Shown here: piece after piece, positions 44,424 to 55,200 of the stretch
How the letters are laid out: each line of letters begins with the position of its first letter
How positions within the stretch are numbered: position 1 is the first letter of the stretch
From: Rheum nobile
Taxonomy: Eukaryota; Streptophyta; Magnoliopsida; Caryophyllales; Polygonaceae
Assembly: GCA_027886185.1 (NCBI GenBank)
Contig: WOAB01000098.1
Location: 3,782,001 to 3,846,000, forward strand
Reading direction: 5' to 3'
DNA length: 64,000 nucleotides
Program-made: the position numbers and the translations under genes
Notes under the pieces: generated by a model
The model's input: only the letters and a program-made list of their open reading frames with translations
What the model was told of the DNA's origin: nothing
Database searches by the model: none

Positions 44424-45768
44424 TGGGGACTCACCTACAAGAGGCACAAAGCAAACCAAGTAAAAAGTTCATAGAAACCAAGGAAAGAACTTAATAAAAG
44501 AAGGAAATGAACTAAGCCTAAGACAACCACACAAGCAAAAGGAGGGAGGCTCAAACAAGAAGGTAAGGTGGATAAATGCAAGTGAGTTGAGAATTTGAAA
44601 GGGGCCAAAGCACTTTCAATCCAATCCAAATTGTATCATTTAAGCTAAAGAGTATAAGCCAACCTTGGAACTTAGGATGATGAGTTGAAGCAAGAGAGCA
44701 ATTCGCCCCTCTATGGGTCCAAGGAGAGTTGGAGTGTAGTGGCAAGAGACTAGAGGAACATGGAGGGATGGGCTTAGGGGACCAAGTTGCCAAGTGAGGG
44801 TGAGAGAGCCTACCAAGATGTTATAGCCCAACCGACAAGACAAGAAGAACAAAGGCTAACGACTCACTCCTCTTTGCTTTGTTTTTTTTTTTTGAATTTG
44901 GGCCTTTTTGCTATTTCTTGGCCTCTTAACTTTCCTTAGGCTCTTTTTAATGCAATGGGAGTGGTGGACGAAATTACAAGGTGAAAATTGAATAAAATAG
45001 GCATGGGGCCACAACAAATAATGTTGGAAGATGAAGAGTGGTGGCAACAAGGGGTAGTGTTTTGTTGACTTGCCAAGTCCCTTTTTTTTGGGGGAGGGGG
45101 GGACAAGGCTTGGGACAAGAAGAAAAGGAAATAACCTTCTTGCCACTTATATTTCTAGCACTACTTGGAGGCCCACAAAGGAAACTTCCTAGCTTTCTTC
45201 CCCCAACCAAATCAGCCAAGTTCTAGGTTGTCTTTTACCCAATTAGGTTAAATAAGCCAAAAAGCAAAAGAGGGAAAAGTGGGAGTGGTCCCTTCCAAAT
45301 GGGCAAGTCACATGCAAGTGGGTGGGAATTCAAATTGGACACAAGCAACACACATGGCCGGATGGGGTAAAGGTGGGGCGACAGGAGGGGTAGTGGTGGG
45401 TGGTGGCACGGTGGTAGGGGCGGCGGCACGGTGGCCGGAGGTTATGGTGGGCGGCGGCGGTGACTTTTTTTTTGTAGTTTTTAAGGGTGGGTTTGGGAGG
45501 GCTGAACAAGGCACTAAAATAAACACACACTCATCATGCAAATAACAAAAAAAATCATACTAACAAGCAAAAAACTGAACATGGCAACCAAACTCAACAC
45601 AAGAAGGAGCAAGAAAAATTTCAAGCTAGCAAGAGAGGAAATGAGCATAAACACATGGTCACCATGGAAACAAAAAGAGCACTCATGCAAGATAAAAAAT
45701 GAACATAAAAACTGAATTTGAAAGAGGAGAAAGGGGACTTAGCTTGGTCTTTGGCTCTTGCCACCAAT
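44424..45768 (-). other. Untranslated leader of the nested Gypsy element
   Basis: Between PBS and gag. Contains a T run at 44881-44893, an 8-G/T-rich stretch at 45083-45105, and a strongly G-rich tract at 45360-45460 (GGTGGTGGCACGGTGGTAGG type) that might form G-quadruplexes on the plus strand. Several frames here are low-complexity and not credible genes. Confidence 0.6.
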
Positions 45769-46442
45769 TGATGAGAATCAAACCCCCAAGAGGAGGTTCT
45801 TCTTCTCGAAAAGCTTGACCGTGACTAAGCCAAGGGGAAACTCCCTTCTCCTTGTGGTTGGGTGATATCCTAAGGCCCTTGGGGCTCAAGGTGGAAGCCA
45901 AGAGGAAGAACGCCGATGAAGGTGGAGGCTGGTCGTGAGTGACCGCAGAAGGACGAGTGGCCGGCTGGAATTAGGGTTTGTGGCGGCGCCGGCAAAAGAG
46001 GAGCCAAGGGAGCCTCCCTTGGAGGTTCCTTGGTTGAAAAGAGCTTGGATCTAGACTTGTTGAGTAGTTTGATTATGAAAACGTGAAGGATTGAGGAAGA
46101 GAAGGGATTTGAATGCTTGAGTTGATAGAAATAATTGGAGGCCTTAGGGGAGGATTCCTCTAACCCAAGGAAGCCAACAAAAGGCTTAAATAGTCTAGGA
46201 TTTTTGGGTGGACTCGGAGCCATTTGCAAATGGGTCCACACGTCCCACAATAGAAAGATAAATGCATGATTAATTAACAAAAGGGAAAAAGGGATAAAAG
46301 TCATAACGGCTTGGATATAGACGTGCGCATAAATGCCTTAGAATCGAAGCATGGTCGATGCTTGAGTGTCGTGGCATTGATGCACCGACGTCTTGGTGGT
46401 CAAGGCCTTGACTCCTTGTTGATGGGTGGTTGGCACTCATCA
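45769..46442 (-). repeat. LTR (5' in element orientation), 674 bp
   Basis: Plus-strand start TGATGAGAATCAAACCC at 45769, end CATCA at 46442. Closely matches 39915-40640 apart from the indels noted there. Confidence 0.9.
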
Positions 46443-46766
46443 CATTACGACGAGGAGAGCAACAATAAGAAGATGTCTGCGGAACTACAATTAAGGGAGG
46501 AAGTGCGAGAAATGGATGAGATCCGCAAAGTCGAGTACAAGAGAAGAATTTCCGCACACTACAACAAGAAAATACTCCCCCGATGCTTCACAAAGGAGGA
46601 TCTGGTCCTTAGGAGAACAAAAGGCGGGAAGCTAGACCCAATGTGGGAAGGCCCTTACATCATCTCACACCAAGTGGCAGAGGGAGCCTACAAGTTGAAG
46701 AGAGAGGACGCCAATCTAGTCCCTAACACATGGAATGTCTTGCGTCTGAAGAAGTACTTCCCGTGA
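46443..46766 (+). pseudogene. Tat integrase C-terminal part, after the nested insertion
   Basis: Immediately after the CATTA duplication the Tat reading frame resumes (HYDEESNNKKMSAELQLREE) and runs to a stop at 46764. It shows the integrase C-terminal pattern: HYNKKILPRCFTKEDLVLRR, then KLDPMWEGPYIISHQVAEGA and NTWNVLRLKKYFP. It would connect with the DNA-binding end of the integrase begun at 39050; frames on the two sides differ because of earlier frameshifts. Confidence 0.9.
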
Positions 46767-46920
46767 GCAAGAGAACGACTGGAGCACCCGAGAGAGAGCA
46801 ACACCTATGTAAGCCCTAACAGCATATGTAATGTAAGCACCAGCGAGGCCGGTTAGTTGTTAGACCTTTTTTTATCAAAGCCCCATGGATATTAAGTACT
46901 GAAATCGCGAGTCAGGAAAA

Positions 46921-47400
46921 CAATTTTAAGCAAGCTTGAGCAATACTAAGGCAATAATTGAGCCCGGGAATGGGCGAGAGCAATAGTAAAGCAAGCTTGA
47001 GCAATACAAAGGCAAGATTGAGCCCGGGAATGGGCGAGAGCATTACTAATGCAACTTTGAGCAATACTAAGGCAATATTGAGCCCAGGAAGGGGCGAGAG
47101 CAATACTAAAGCAAGTTTGAGCAATACTAAGGCAATATTGAGCACGGGAAGGGGCGAGAGCAATACTAAAGCAAGCATGAGCAATAATGGAGCCCGAGAA
47201 GGGGTGCGAGCAATACTAAAGCAAGTTTGAGCAATACTAAAGCAATATTGAGCCCGGGAAGGGGCGAGAGCAATATTAAAGCAAGACTGAGCAATATTAA
47301 GCCCGGGAGGGGGCGAGGCAACATAAAGCAACATTGAGCCCGAGAGGGGGCGAAAGCAATATAAAGCAACATTGAGCCCGAGAATGGGCGAGAGCAATAT
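46921..47400 (+). repeat. 60-bp tandem repeat array in Tat 3' region
   Basis: About eight units with a period of almost exactly 60 bases. Consensus: AAAGCAAGTTTGAGCAATAC, then TAAGGCAATATTGAGCCCGG and GAAGGGGCGAGAGCAATACT. Units start near 46921, 46981, 47041, 47101, then a 50-bp unit, 47211, and shortened units to 47400. Tat/Ogre elements often carry such arrays after integrase and these can seed satellites (family knowledge). Because 60 is divisible by 3 all frames stay open, giving a spurious hydrophobic antisense ORF. Confidence 0.95.
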
Positions 47401-48117
47401 TAAAGTAACAAAAACAATAAAATGCAGGACCAAGCCCGCAGAGGAAGCAAGAGCAATGTCAATGAAGCAGGAGTAAAGCAGAAGGACCATGCAATAACCG
47501 ACGGCAACGCGAGTCGAAGAAAAGCAACAAGGTAGCAAGCATACAACACAAGAAAGTGGTGGAAGCACCAAGGCCGCGGAGCCAGTCAAATACAACAAAA
47601 AGCAAGAAAGTAGCGAAAGCACCAAGACTACAGAGCTAGATAGATGCAACAGGGAAAAGAGCTACAAATAGCGCCCGAGCCGCGACAAGAATGGCGGCAA
47701 GCAGCGAAATATCACCCCAGAGCCCACGAGGTTGAAAGCCCTTCGAAGGCCAAGAACAACCCTTACAACACAACAAGGCGGCAGTTACAGACAGATGCAA
47801 ACAAATGCGAAATAGTCTCAGCCTCGAAGCAACATTGAAGCCATGATCGAGTGTGCTAGCCGCGCAAGGCCAGTCGAGGGAAAGGAGCAACACGATCAAA
47901 GAAACGCACACAAGGACCCTTTATTTCTAACAGCGAAAAAGGGATCGTCTACTCTATTTCCCCCGCGGGCTTCCCTTGGCGTAGCACACTCAAGCGAACC
48001 TCCCGGCCAGGGGGATGGGAGTAGCCCGACAACAGTAAGAGAAAGGAAGAAGAGAGAAGACGAGAAGAAAGGTAACAACAAAATACTTTATTCATTGACA
48101 GAAGAGAGCAAGATGTT
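47401..48117 (+). other. Tat 3' untranslated region, part 1
   Basis: AGCAACA/AAGCAAGAAAGTAGC-type purine-rich sequence continuing beyond the array, with loose repeats (AGCACCAAG.C...GGAGC at about 47560 and 47605). No gene seen. Interrupted by the Athila element at 48118. Confidence 0.5.
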
Positions 48118-48924
48118 TGACGTGCTGTCGTTCGTAGCTGTCAAATATAAAACCTCACAAATAAACTAGTATAGTCAATAAGTAAGGGTCGATCCAACAG
48201 GGAAGGAGCAAAACTAATGGTGGTTGCATACAAGTCACTAAAAGGGGGGGTTTGTAAGTTGGTCGGTCACAATCAAATCAAACACAGCAAAGTAGATGAA
48301 TATCAAAGAGAGAAAATACTTAGCCAAGTAAGGTCCATATAAGTCATCCAACGATTGTTCCTTGATTATGTCCTATCTTCCTATTCGGTTATTCCTGTCC
48401 TGATCTTGGGTAGATTCAAAGATCAACCAAACCTAAGAACCCTTACCAATGAATAACCCTAGCACCACTAGTGATTCAATCCAAAGGCAGGAATGCATAT
48501 AAGAATTAACCAGGATACACATAACACCTCAACCAGAAGCATTCAACATGTAATCAATTCTCTATATAGATAAATTCCACAGTGGCAGATATAATCTATG
48601 CTCGCTACTCGAACTAGAGCGTTAGCCCAACAGTTCCCTAGTATTAGCAATATGAATGAAATCAATAAACCTAGGTGATCAATCTAGATAAACCAACAAA
48701 CATCCAAATAAGAATGTGCGCAAGAGAAAAGATATAACTCAATAGGATAAGATAGATAGGAACTAAATCTCACAACCAGATGAATAAACTTATGCTTCCA
48801 TTACCGGACTAAGCAAAAGAGGCTTAGCTCCTCATAAACATGATGAACTTCAAAAGTATGAAAAGTGGCAACAATGAAATGAAACTCTAGAATGGCGAAC
48901 TCTCAAACCTAATGCTAAAGAGAG
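48118..48924 (-). repeat. Athila 3' LTR, truncated (807 bp)
   Basis: Begins TGACGTGCTGTCGTTCG and matches 52969-53784 closely. The match ends abruptly after CTAAAGAGAG at 48924, where ATHILA ORF sequence starts. About 495 bases present in the other LTR (53785-54279) are missing. Confidence 0.92.
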
Positions 48925-49552
48925 GCGAGATCTTGCCGCCCTTCTTCTCTCTCAGTCGTAGGCAGCTGGAGAGAAACAACTCGACCCAGTTGGGGATGGT
49001 ATGGCTCTCTGGTGTCAAACACCAGAGCACTGTAAGGTCCTGCCTGGAGACCTTATTCACCTCCCCCTGTCCCAGGAAGGTCATGGCTAGCACCTTGTGC
49101 GCCAACCTCAAACAGGGGTGCGCCAGCTTGTAGTTGTACTCGCCGACGCTGGGGTTGATCACATCCCGGGTCGCACCTTGCCAGAAGAACTCTGGCAAGA
49201 CGCCTACAGCTTCCCAATCCTCGGTGGGCTCCTCAGTAATGCCAAAAAGGTCCCGCAGACCTTGGTAGGACATCCTTCTTTGCCGCCCTAACAGGTTGAA
49301 CGTGATCCCGTCGTCGTGGCATTCCAGCGTGGCTAGGAACTCCAGGGTCAGTTCGTCGGATGTCGGGGCGGACAAGTCAATGAAGTTACCGAGCCCTCCG
49401 TGGCTCAGCAACTGATGAGTGCAGTCCTCCAAACCGAGTTGTGTCAGCGTCGGTCGATCGTAGAATTTCGTCTGGACGATCTTCCACTGGCTGAACGTCT
49501 CGAAATAGCGCCGATGCCTCGGGCTCCTCATGTTGGCTACGAAAGCAGACAT
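48887..49552 (-). pseudogene. ATHILA ORF-1-like protein fragment
   Basis: An ATG at 49552 (MSAFVANMRSPRHRRYF) leads into a segment like the ATHILA ORF-1 family: RRMSYQGLRDLFGI, WEAVGVLPEFFW, YKLAHPCLRLAHKVLAMT and VSRQDLTVLWCL, then NWVELFLSSC. At about 48925 the frame crosses into LTR sequence and ends at 48887, so the natural C-terminus is lost. The function of this domain is not established. Its location beside the 3' LTR with pol missing is a product of the deletion. Confidence 0.75.
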
Positions 49553-50397
49553 GGTGGGAATAAGGAGCTAGAAGCACGAAAGGAATACCGGAGGGGCCCA
49601 CGATCGCGGGGTGTGGGCCGCGGTCGCGGTTTATGCTCGAATAAAGTCCTCTGGAGAAGAAGGGCCGCGATCGCGGTGCTTGACAGCGGCGATCGCGGTT
49701 TCTGGGCCGCAGAAAACTTCAAATAAAAATGGCTCCGGTGGTCCTCGGTGGCGCTACGGTGGTCGCGGGGGCTTTAGGCGATGGTCCGGTGATCGCGGCT
49801 CGTTAGGCAATGAGAAATCCGAGGGAAAAATGGAGATCTCACCCAAACGACATCGTGGTGGCGGGAAAATGGTCGCGGGGCTACAGGGTGTTGTCGTGGT
49901 GGTCAGAGTCGGAGATCCGAGTGTTTGGAGAGTGAGAGCGTGCGGTGGAGGTGTTGTAAAATGCCTCCGCCACACCTCACTCTTATAGGCTCGGCGACGA
50001 GATACCGCGATCGCGGGGTTAATGCCCTGCAGCGTAACAGTCGGCACGAGTTACGAGGGTTTGACCGCCTCAGAAAACGCGCCAGAAATAAATTATGTGG
50101 GCCAATTTTTTATATTTTTTTTGTTGTAGAACTTTTTTTTTGTAGAACTAAACTCCGTGGAACACCGTGGTGGAACCGCGATCGCGGGTTACTGGGGTCG
50201 GGGCTTCGCTGCAAAGTTAGTTCTAGTGGCCCACAGAAGAAAGAAAAAGAAAATAACAGCTAATGCAACAAAATTAAAAACAGTAACAAATCCTAACGAA
50301 AACAAAAGACAAATATGAGTTCAGCAACTCATACCTCGGGTTGCCTCCCGAGCAGCGCCATAGTTATCGTCGCGGCACGACGTCCTGCTGTACCTTC
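49553..50397 (-). other. Athila internal non-coding DNA with CCGCGATCGCGG palindromes
   Basis: No credible gene. Palindromes CCGC(GAT/GGT)CGCGG or close variants lie near 49600, 49619, 49667, 49684, 50007 and 50177, with shorter GGTCGCGG/GATCGCGG forms near 49763, 49794 and 49871. A T-rich stretch lies at 50105-50145. Confidence 0.7.
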
Positions 50398-52854
50398 TCA
50401 ACCTGGGTTGCCTCCTGCAACCGTACTCTGCACTCTTGAATCTGGGGGATGCTCCTGAATGAACTCCAGCCTGTGCTCTACCTTCCTCCGGTCAAATTCC
50501 ATGCTTATCGTACCTATGCCCACATCGATCTTTGTGTTGGAGGTCTTCATGAAAGGCCTCCCTAGCATTACTCGTCCTCCTTGTTTCCCTGTGTTCATGA
50601 CGAAGAAGTCTGCAGGGAAGACGAGGGTGTCGATGCTCACCAAAACGTCCTTCACAACGCCTTCTGGAATGATGACGGAGTTGTCAGCCAGTTGGATGAC
50701 AATTTCCGTGCTTTCTAGTGGTCCGACATTGAGGGTGTTATAGACGGACAGCGGTAGGATATTGATTGAGGCCCCCAAATCCAGCAATGTCTCGCTGAAC
50801 TCGGTTTCCCCAATCTTGCAGGGTACGCTAAACATCCCGGGATCTTCACACTTTTTCGGGATCTTCTTTTGCATCACAGCCGAGACATCCTTCTTGAGTT
50901 TCTCCTTTTTCTTCGATCGCTCCTTTTGCTCCTTCCTGAGCTTGCATAGCTCCCTCAAGAAGTTTGCAAAGCGAGGCATCATTTTGCTCAATTGGGGAGT
51001 CACCTTGTAGTTCCTGAATGTCTCGTACATTCCCTTCAGTCCCTCAATGGGTTCGTCATCTTCTAGCGCAGCAGGGAATGGCACTGGGATGTCAAAATAT
51101 CCCTCTAGGTAGACATACCGCATCATAAATGTAAGTGGAGCCGGCCCGTTTTCCAAAGTTTGATCGAGGTTTTCACCCCGCGATCGCGGTTCTTGCACTG
51201 GGGCCCGCGGTCGCGGCTATCCTGCCCGCGATCGCGCTTAATCGGTGCATGTTGCCCATTCTCTTGCTCAACAGACCCGCGATCGCGGAAAATTGCCCGC
51301 GGTCGCGGTTCGTCCTCGTACTTCTCGGTTGGCAGCTTTTCTTCATCATGCTCCCATCTGGGCCTTGACGTCATGGAGTTGACGTTTTGCCTTGGATTTA
51401 TCTCAGTTTGAGATGAGAGTGCTCGTGACTCTCTAGCTTCAAGCTTGCTAACCTCTTGGGAGATCTGCCCCACCTGCTTCTCTAAGTTCTGTATGCTGGA
51501 CTTGGTCTCGTGTTGAAACTGAATCATGTTTTGCTGCATGGTTCCCACGGTCTGCGTCAGCGTAGTCATATGCTGCGCCAGTGTGTTGACCTGGTCCTCA
51601 AGATTGGTGGTGCGGGGAGCTCCCTGCCCTTGCGGTCTTTGATCTGTTTGGCCTCTGAACTGTTGGCCTCCTTGAAACTGCCTATGGGGGTACTGCTGTT
51701 GCTGCTAGTATTGCTGAGGGGGTCTTGGTCGGAACTCAGGGGGTTCTCCATGTTCTGCGTGTTCCCGTACCTTAAATTAAGGTGATCTCTCCACCCGGGA
51801 TTGTAGGTACTGGAATAGGGGTCGTACCGTGGTCTTTGTTGGTACCCCCCAACAACGTTGACTTGATCAGTGGACTCCTCGTGGAGTGTAGGACATGCGT
51901 CAGTTGCATGCGAAGTAGCATAGAAAAATTCGCACTCCTTGACCCTCTGCGGTCCTTCCTTCCTCATCAAAACCTTGATCATCTCCTTCATTTCGCTCAT
52001 GTCTTTCACCATAGATGGGGGAGCATGATCACTTGTAGTGGCTTTCACTGCCTGGGCGCTCACCCTCTTATGAATTGCCTTGAGCCTTCCGACAACTCGC
52101 TGAATATCTCAAATGCTTCGGCAGGTGTCTTGTTCAGTATGTTGCCTTCACATGCCGCATTCACCATTCGTCGCTCTTCATCCAGCAATCCCCCATATAG
52201 GTATAAGACCATATCTTGGTCTGAGTACCCGTGGTAAGGATAGCTGGAGCACAACCTCTTGAAACGCTCATAGTACTCATAGAGGGTCTCCATCCCATGC
52301 TGCTCTATGTTGCTCAGGTTGCGTTTGAGACTGTTCAGCTTTGTTGCTGGAAAATACTTCTCCAGAAACGCATTCTTCATCTTTCCCCAGGTATTGATGC
52401 TACCTGGGGTGAGGTAGTAAAACCATTCGTTGGCTGAATCCTTAAGCGAGAAAGGAAAAGCCCTCAACTTGATTTGGTCATCCGTTACGTTGCGTGGCTT
52501 CATGGAGGTACACACGGCGTGAAACTCCAAGAGATGCTTGTTTGGGTCCTCTCCACTTAGCCCATGGAACTGGGGCAAAAGATGGATAAGCCCAGACTTG
52601 AGCTCAAAGTTCACTCCCGCTGGGAGCTCAGGGAACTCTATGGCCAGTGGCTACTGCTCCAAGTTAGGAGCAGTCAGCTGCCTCAACGTGGGTGGATTGT
52701 CAGTCATCACTTCTTCTTCGTCGATCTCTTCCTGCAGTATCGCTCTAGGTGGATCGGCCAAAATCGCTGCTGCCCTCCGATTCTCCCTCAATGTCCGCTC
52801 AATCTCTGAATCAATAGCTAAAGGTGGAGAGTCAGCAGTACGGGTGTGGACCAT
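50398..52854 (-). pseudogene. Athila gag and protease
   Basis: The ATG at 52854 (MVHTRTADSPPL) follows the PBS by about 100 bases. A TAG near 52651 ends the first segment. The gag core is at 52614-52060: GLSGEDPNKHLLEFHAVC, FPFSLKDSANEWFYYL, FLEKYFPATKLNSL and LYEYYERFKRLCSS. A degenerate knuckle-like CEFFYATSHATDAC follows near 51930. A frame change near 51570 leads to a region with five in-frame RDRG motifs (51340-51175). Protease at 51000-50400: CKIGETEFSETLLDLGASINILP (active-site DLGAS) and RVMLGRPFMKTSNTKIDV. The frame stops at 50398 with no RT after it. Confidence 0.88.
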
Positions 52855-52968
52855 AAGATAGGTCCACACACACAAGAAAACACACAAAAATCACACAAAA
52901 ATTTCGAAACACACACAAAAACACCAAAAGCTCAAAACTTGCCTTCCCCGGCAACGGCGCCAAATTTT

Positions 52969-54279
52969 TGACGTGCTGTCGTTCGTAGCTGTCAAATATA
53001 AAACCTCACAAATAAACTAGTATAGTCAATAAGTAAGGGTCGATCCCACATGGAAGGAGCGAAACTAATGGTGGTTGCATGCAAGTCACTAAAAGGGGGG
53101 GGGGGGTTTGTAAGTTGGTCGGTCACAATCAAATCAAACACAATAAAGTAGATGAATGAAATATCAAAGAGAGAAAACACTTAGCCAAGTAATGTCCACA
53201 TAAGTCATCCAACGGTTGTTCCTTGATTATGTCCTATCTTCCTATTCGGTTATTCCTGTCCTGATCTTGGGTAGATTCAAAGATCAACCAAACCTAAGAA
53301 CCCTTACCAATGAATAACCCTAGCACCACTAGTGATTCAATCCAAAGGCAGCAATGCATATAAGAATTAACCAGGATACACATAACACCTCAACCAGAAG
53401 CATTCAACATGTAATCAATTCTCTACATAGATAAATTCCATAGTGGCAGATATAATCTATGCTCGCTACTCGAACTAGAGCGTTAGCCTAACAGTTCCCT
53501 AGTATTAGCAATATGAATGAAATCAATAAACCTAGGTGATCAATCTAGATAAACCACCAACATCCAAATAAGAATTTGCGCAAGAGAAAAGATATAACTC
53601 AATAGGATAAGATAGATAGGAACAAAACCTCACAACCAGATGAATAAACTTATGCTTCCATTACCGGACTAAGCAAAAGAGGCTTAGCTCCTCATAAACA
53701 TGATGAACTTCAAAAGTATGAAAAGTGGCAACGATGAAATGAAACTCTAGAATGGCGAACTCTCAAACCTAATGCTAAAGAGAGTATATATAGGGCTTCT
53801 AACAAATGACCTAGCCCAATAAGAAAAGAAACGGAATAAAATGAGAAAAGAAAACAGAAAAGATAGATTCGGGAAAAGTCCGAACTTCCTGTGTTGATGA
53901 CCCGCGATCGCGGCCCATGGACCGCGATCGCGGCCCCTTGTGGCTCCGCGCTCTTCACACTTCTCCGCGCCTGCAGATAATTCTCGACTTGCCCCGAGGA
54001 ACCGCGATTGCGACACCCTTGCCCGCTGTCGCGATTAATGCTCGGCCTTTACTCCTTGGCTTCGCCTCCTAACCTCTCCTCTTCACTTCCTTGGCGTCTT
54101 CTCTTGGTGGCTTCCTTCCTCAGTGTCTCCTATGATATCCAAGATAGCTCAAACACTTCCAAAAACACCAAACTTTACCCCTAAACGCCATACACATGAA
54201 TGTGTCTAAATCTACCCGAATGGCACTAATAAAACCCTCTAATAACTCTTAGTTAAGCCCTACAAAGTAGTGCTTATCA
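52969..54279 (-). repeat. Athila 5' LTR, 1311 bp
   Basis: Ends TGACGTGCTG... at 52969 and ...TGCTTATCA at 54279 on the plus strand. The PBS lies on the plus strand at 52943-52962, separated from the LTR by a few bases. A TATATATA box on the minus strand (53785-53793) is a likely promoter. Two perfect CCGCGATCGCGG sites lie at about 53902 and 53921, with decayed ones near 54001 and 54023. A run of about ten G occurs at 53096-53105. Confidence 0.92.
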
Positions 54280-55200
54280 ATGTTACAAAGGTATCATACA
54301 AGAGGCACACCCGATCGAGAGCTACTAAGCCTAAAAAATAAGACCTACGGAGCCCCCCCTTCACGGGGTCAGTCAAGGGATGCCCCTAACCCGACCGCAG
54401 AGGAGCGAAAAGGAAAATTGGGCCGGCTACACTTGTCAAGATGCATAACCTGGCATCCTAAGTTGCGACCCCCGTACAACTTGGCAACGTAAGTTGCGGC
54501 TGAGCCTTAAAGGCTCGGAGGCTCTAAGCAATCCCCATCCATGTACAACGACACCATTTTGCATCGGCTAAGGGCATAGATAACGTCGACATCCGACTGG
54601 TCTTCCACCAGGCGAAGAACGCGAGGAAGTTCAGCTGAGTAAGGAAAATACTGAACCTCCCGAATGTTGTAGTTGGGGTCCCCGACGTCGGTCAGTTTCA
54701 TGATAGTCTCGAAGGTGAAGCCGATGGCGAGCAACGTTTACGTCCGCCGGCACCCACCGATGTAGCAATGAGAGGTGGCAACGGCCTAATCTCCCCGATG
54801 CCTAGCCAAATGCCCTCTCCAGTATTCCCTTACCACCGCCACGGTTTGAGGATTGTCCATGGGGTAACGACTCAACAAGGGAGAAAAACCGGGAGGATGG
54901 TTCGTCTACTACAAATTGTAAAGAAACACGAGAGCAAAACAAGCAAGAAAGTGCCAAAGAAGAGAAGCAGAAGTACGCAAGTGATGCAAGTGAGCAAAAA
55001 ACGAAAGAGACCAATATATATGCAAGCGGTTGGCCTTAACCGCCCGGAGCCTAAAATCTGCAATAAATGTTCATCAAACCACAAAAAAACTGCTCAAAAC
55101 TGTCTAATCGAAGCAACCTAGGAACTAAAAAAAGGTAAATAATAGATTGAAGCAAGTAGGAAAGCCACCCGGCCAGAGCCTAGTGATCGGCACACGATAA
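54280..55200 (+). other. Tat 3' region, part 2
   Basis: Tat sequence resuming after the Athila insertion. No sense-strand gene. A minus-strand frame at 54734-54507 (DVGDPNYNIREVQYFPYSAE, then VIYALSRCKMVSLYMDG) faintly resembles the N-terminal part of MULE transposases, but is too short to call. Confidence 0.4.

Larger units (their letters stand above)
39915..46442 (-). mobile_element. Chromovirus-like Gypsy element with gag and protease only, nested in Tat integrase
   Basis: 6528 bp, flanked by CATTA (39910-39914 and 46443-46447). The LTRs start TGATGAGAATCAAACCCCC and end GGCACTCATCA on the plus strand. On the minus strand the inner end after 45769 reads ATTGGTGGCAAGAGCC, a probable degenerate PBS, and AAGAAGGGGAGAA (about 40654-40642) is the polypurine tract, so the element runs right to left. 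Gag and an aspartic protease are present; RT, RNase H and integrase are absent, their place taken by an unrecognised ORF. Such gag-bearing elements are thought to be mobilised by autonomous relatives. Confidence 0.93.
48118..54279 (-). mobile_element. Athila-lineage Gypsy retrotransposon, internally deleted, nested in Tat
   Basis: 6162 bp between perfect ATGTT duplications (48113-48117 and 54280-54284). On the minus strand the 5' LTR is 54279-52969, followed by the PBS TTTGGCGCCGTTGCCGGGGA typical of Athila, gag, protease, then an ATHILA ORF-1-like segment joined directly to a truncated 3' LTR (48924-48118). RT, RNase H and integrase are missing. CCGCGATCGCGG-type palindromes are scattered through it. 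Confidence 0.93.

Noticed and set aside
45279..45545. Gly-rich ORF
   Set aside because: Product of a G-rich tract in the leader of a minus-strand retroelement.
46921..47400. CRISPR-like array
   Set aside because: Units are head-to-tail without unique spacers, and the context is a plant retrotransposon.
46912..47649. 245-codon hydrophobic minus-strand ORF, possible membrane protein
   Set aside because: It is the antisense translation of the 60-bp tandem array; openness follows from the period being divisible by three.
49590..54030. GCGATCGC as cyanobacterial HIP1 repeats, implying bacterial contamination or transfer
   Set aside because: The sites lie inside a plant Athila element with TSDs and gag; the identity with the HIP1 core is taken as coincidence.
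54507..54734. MULE-like N-terminal fragment
   Set aside because: Only about 40 residues show a loose resemblance; no other MULE part or TIR nearby.
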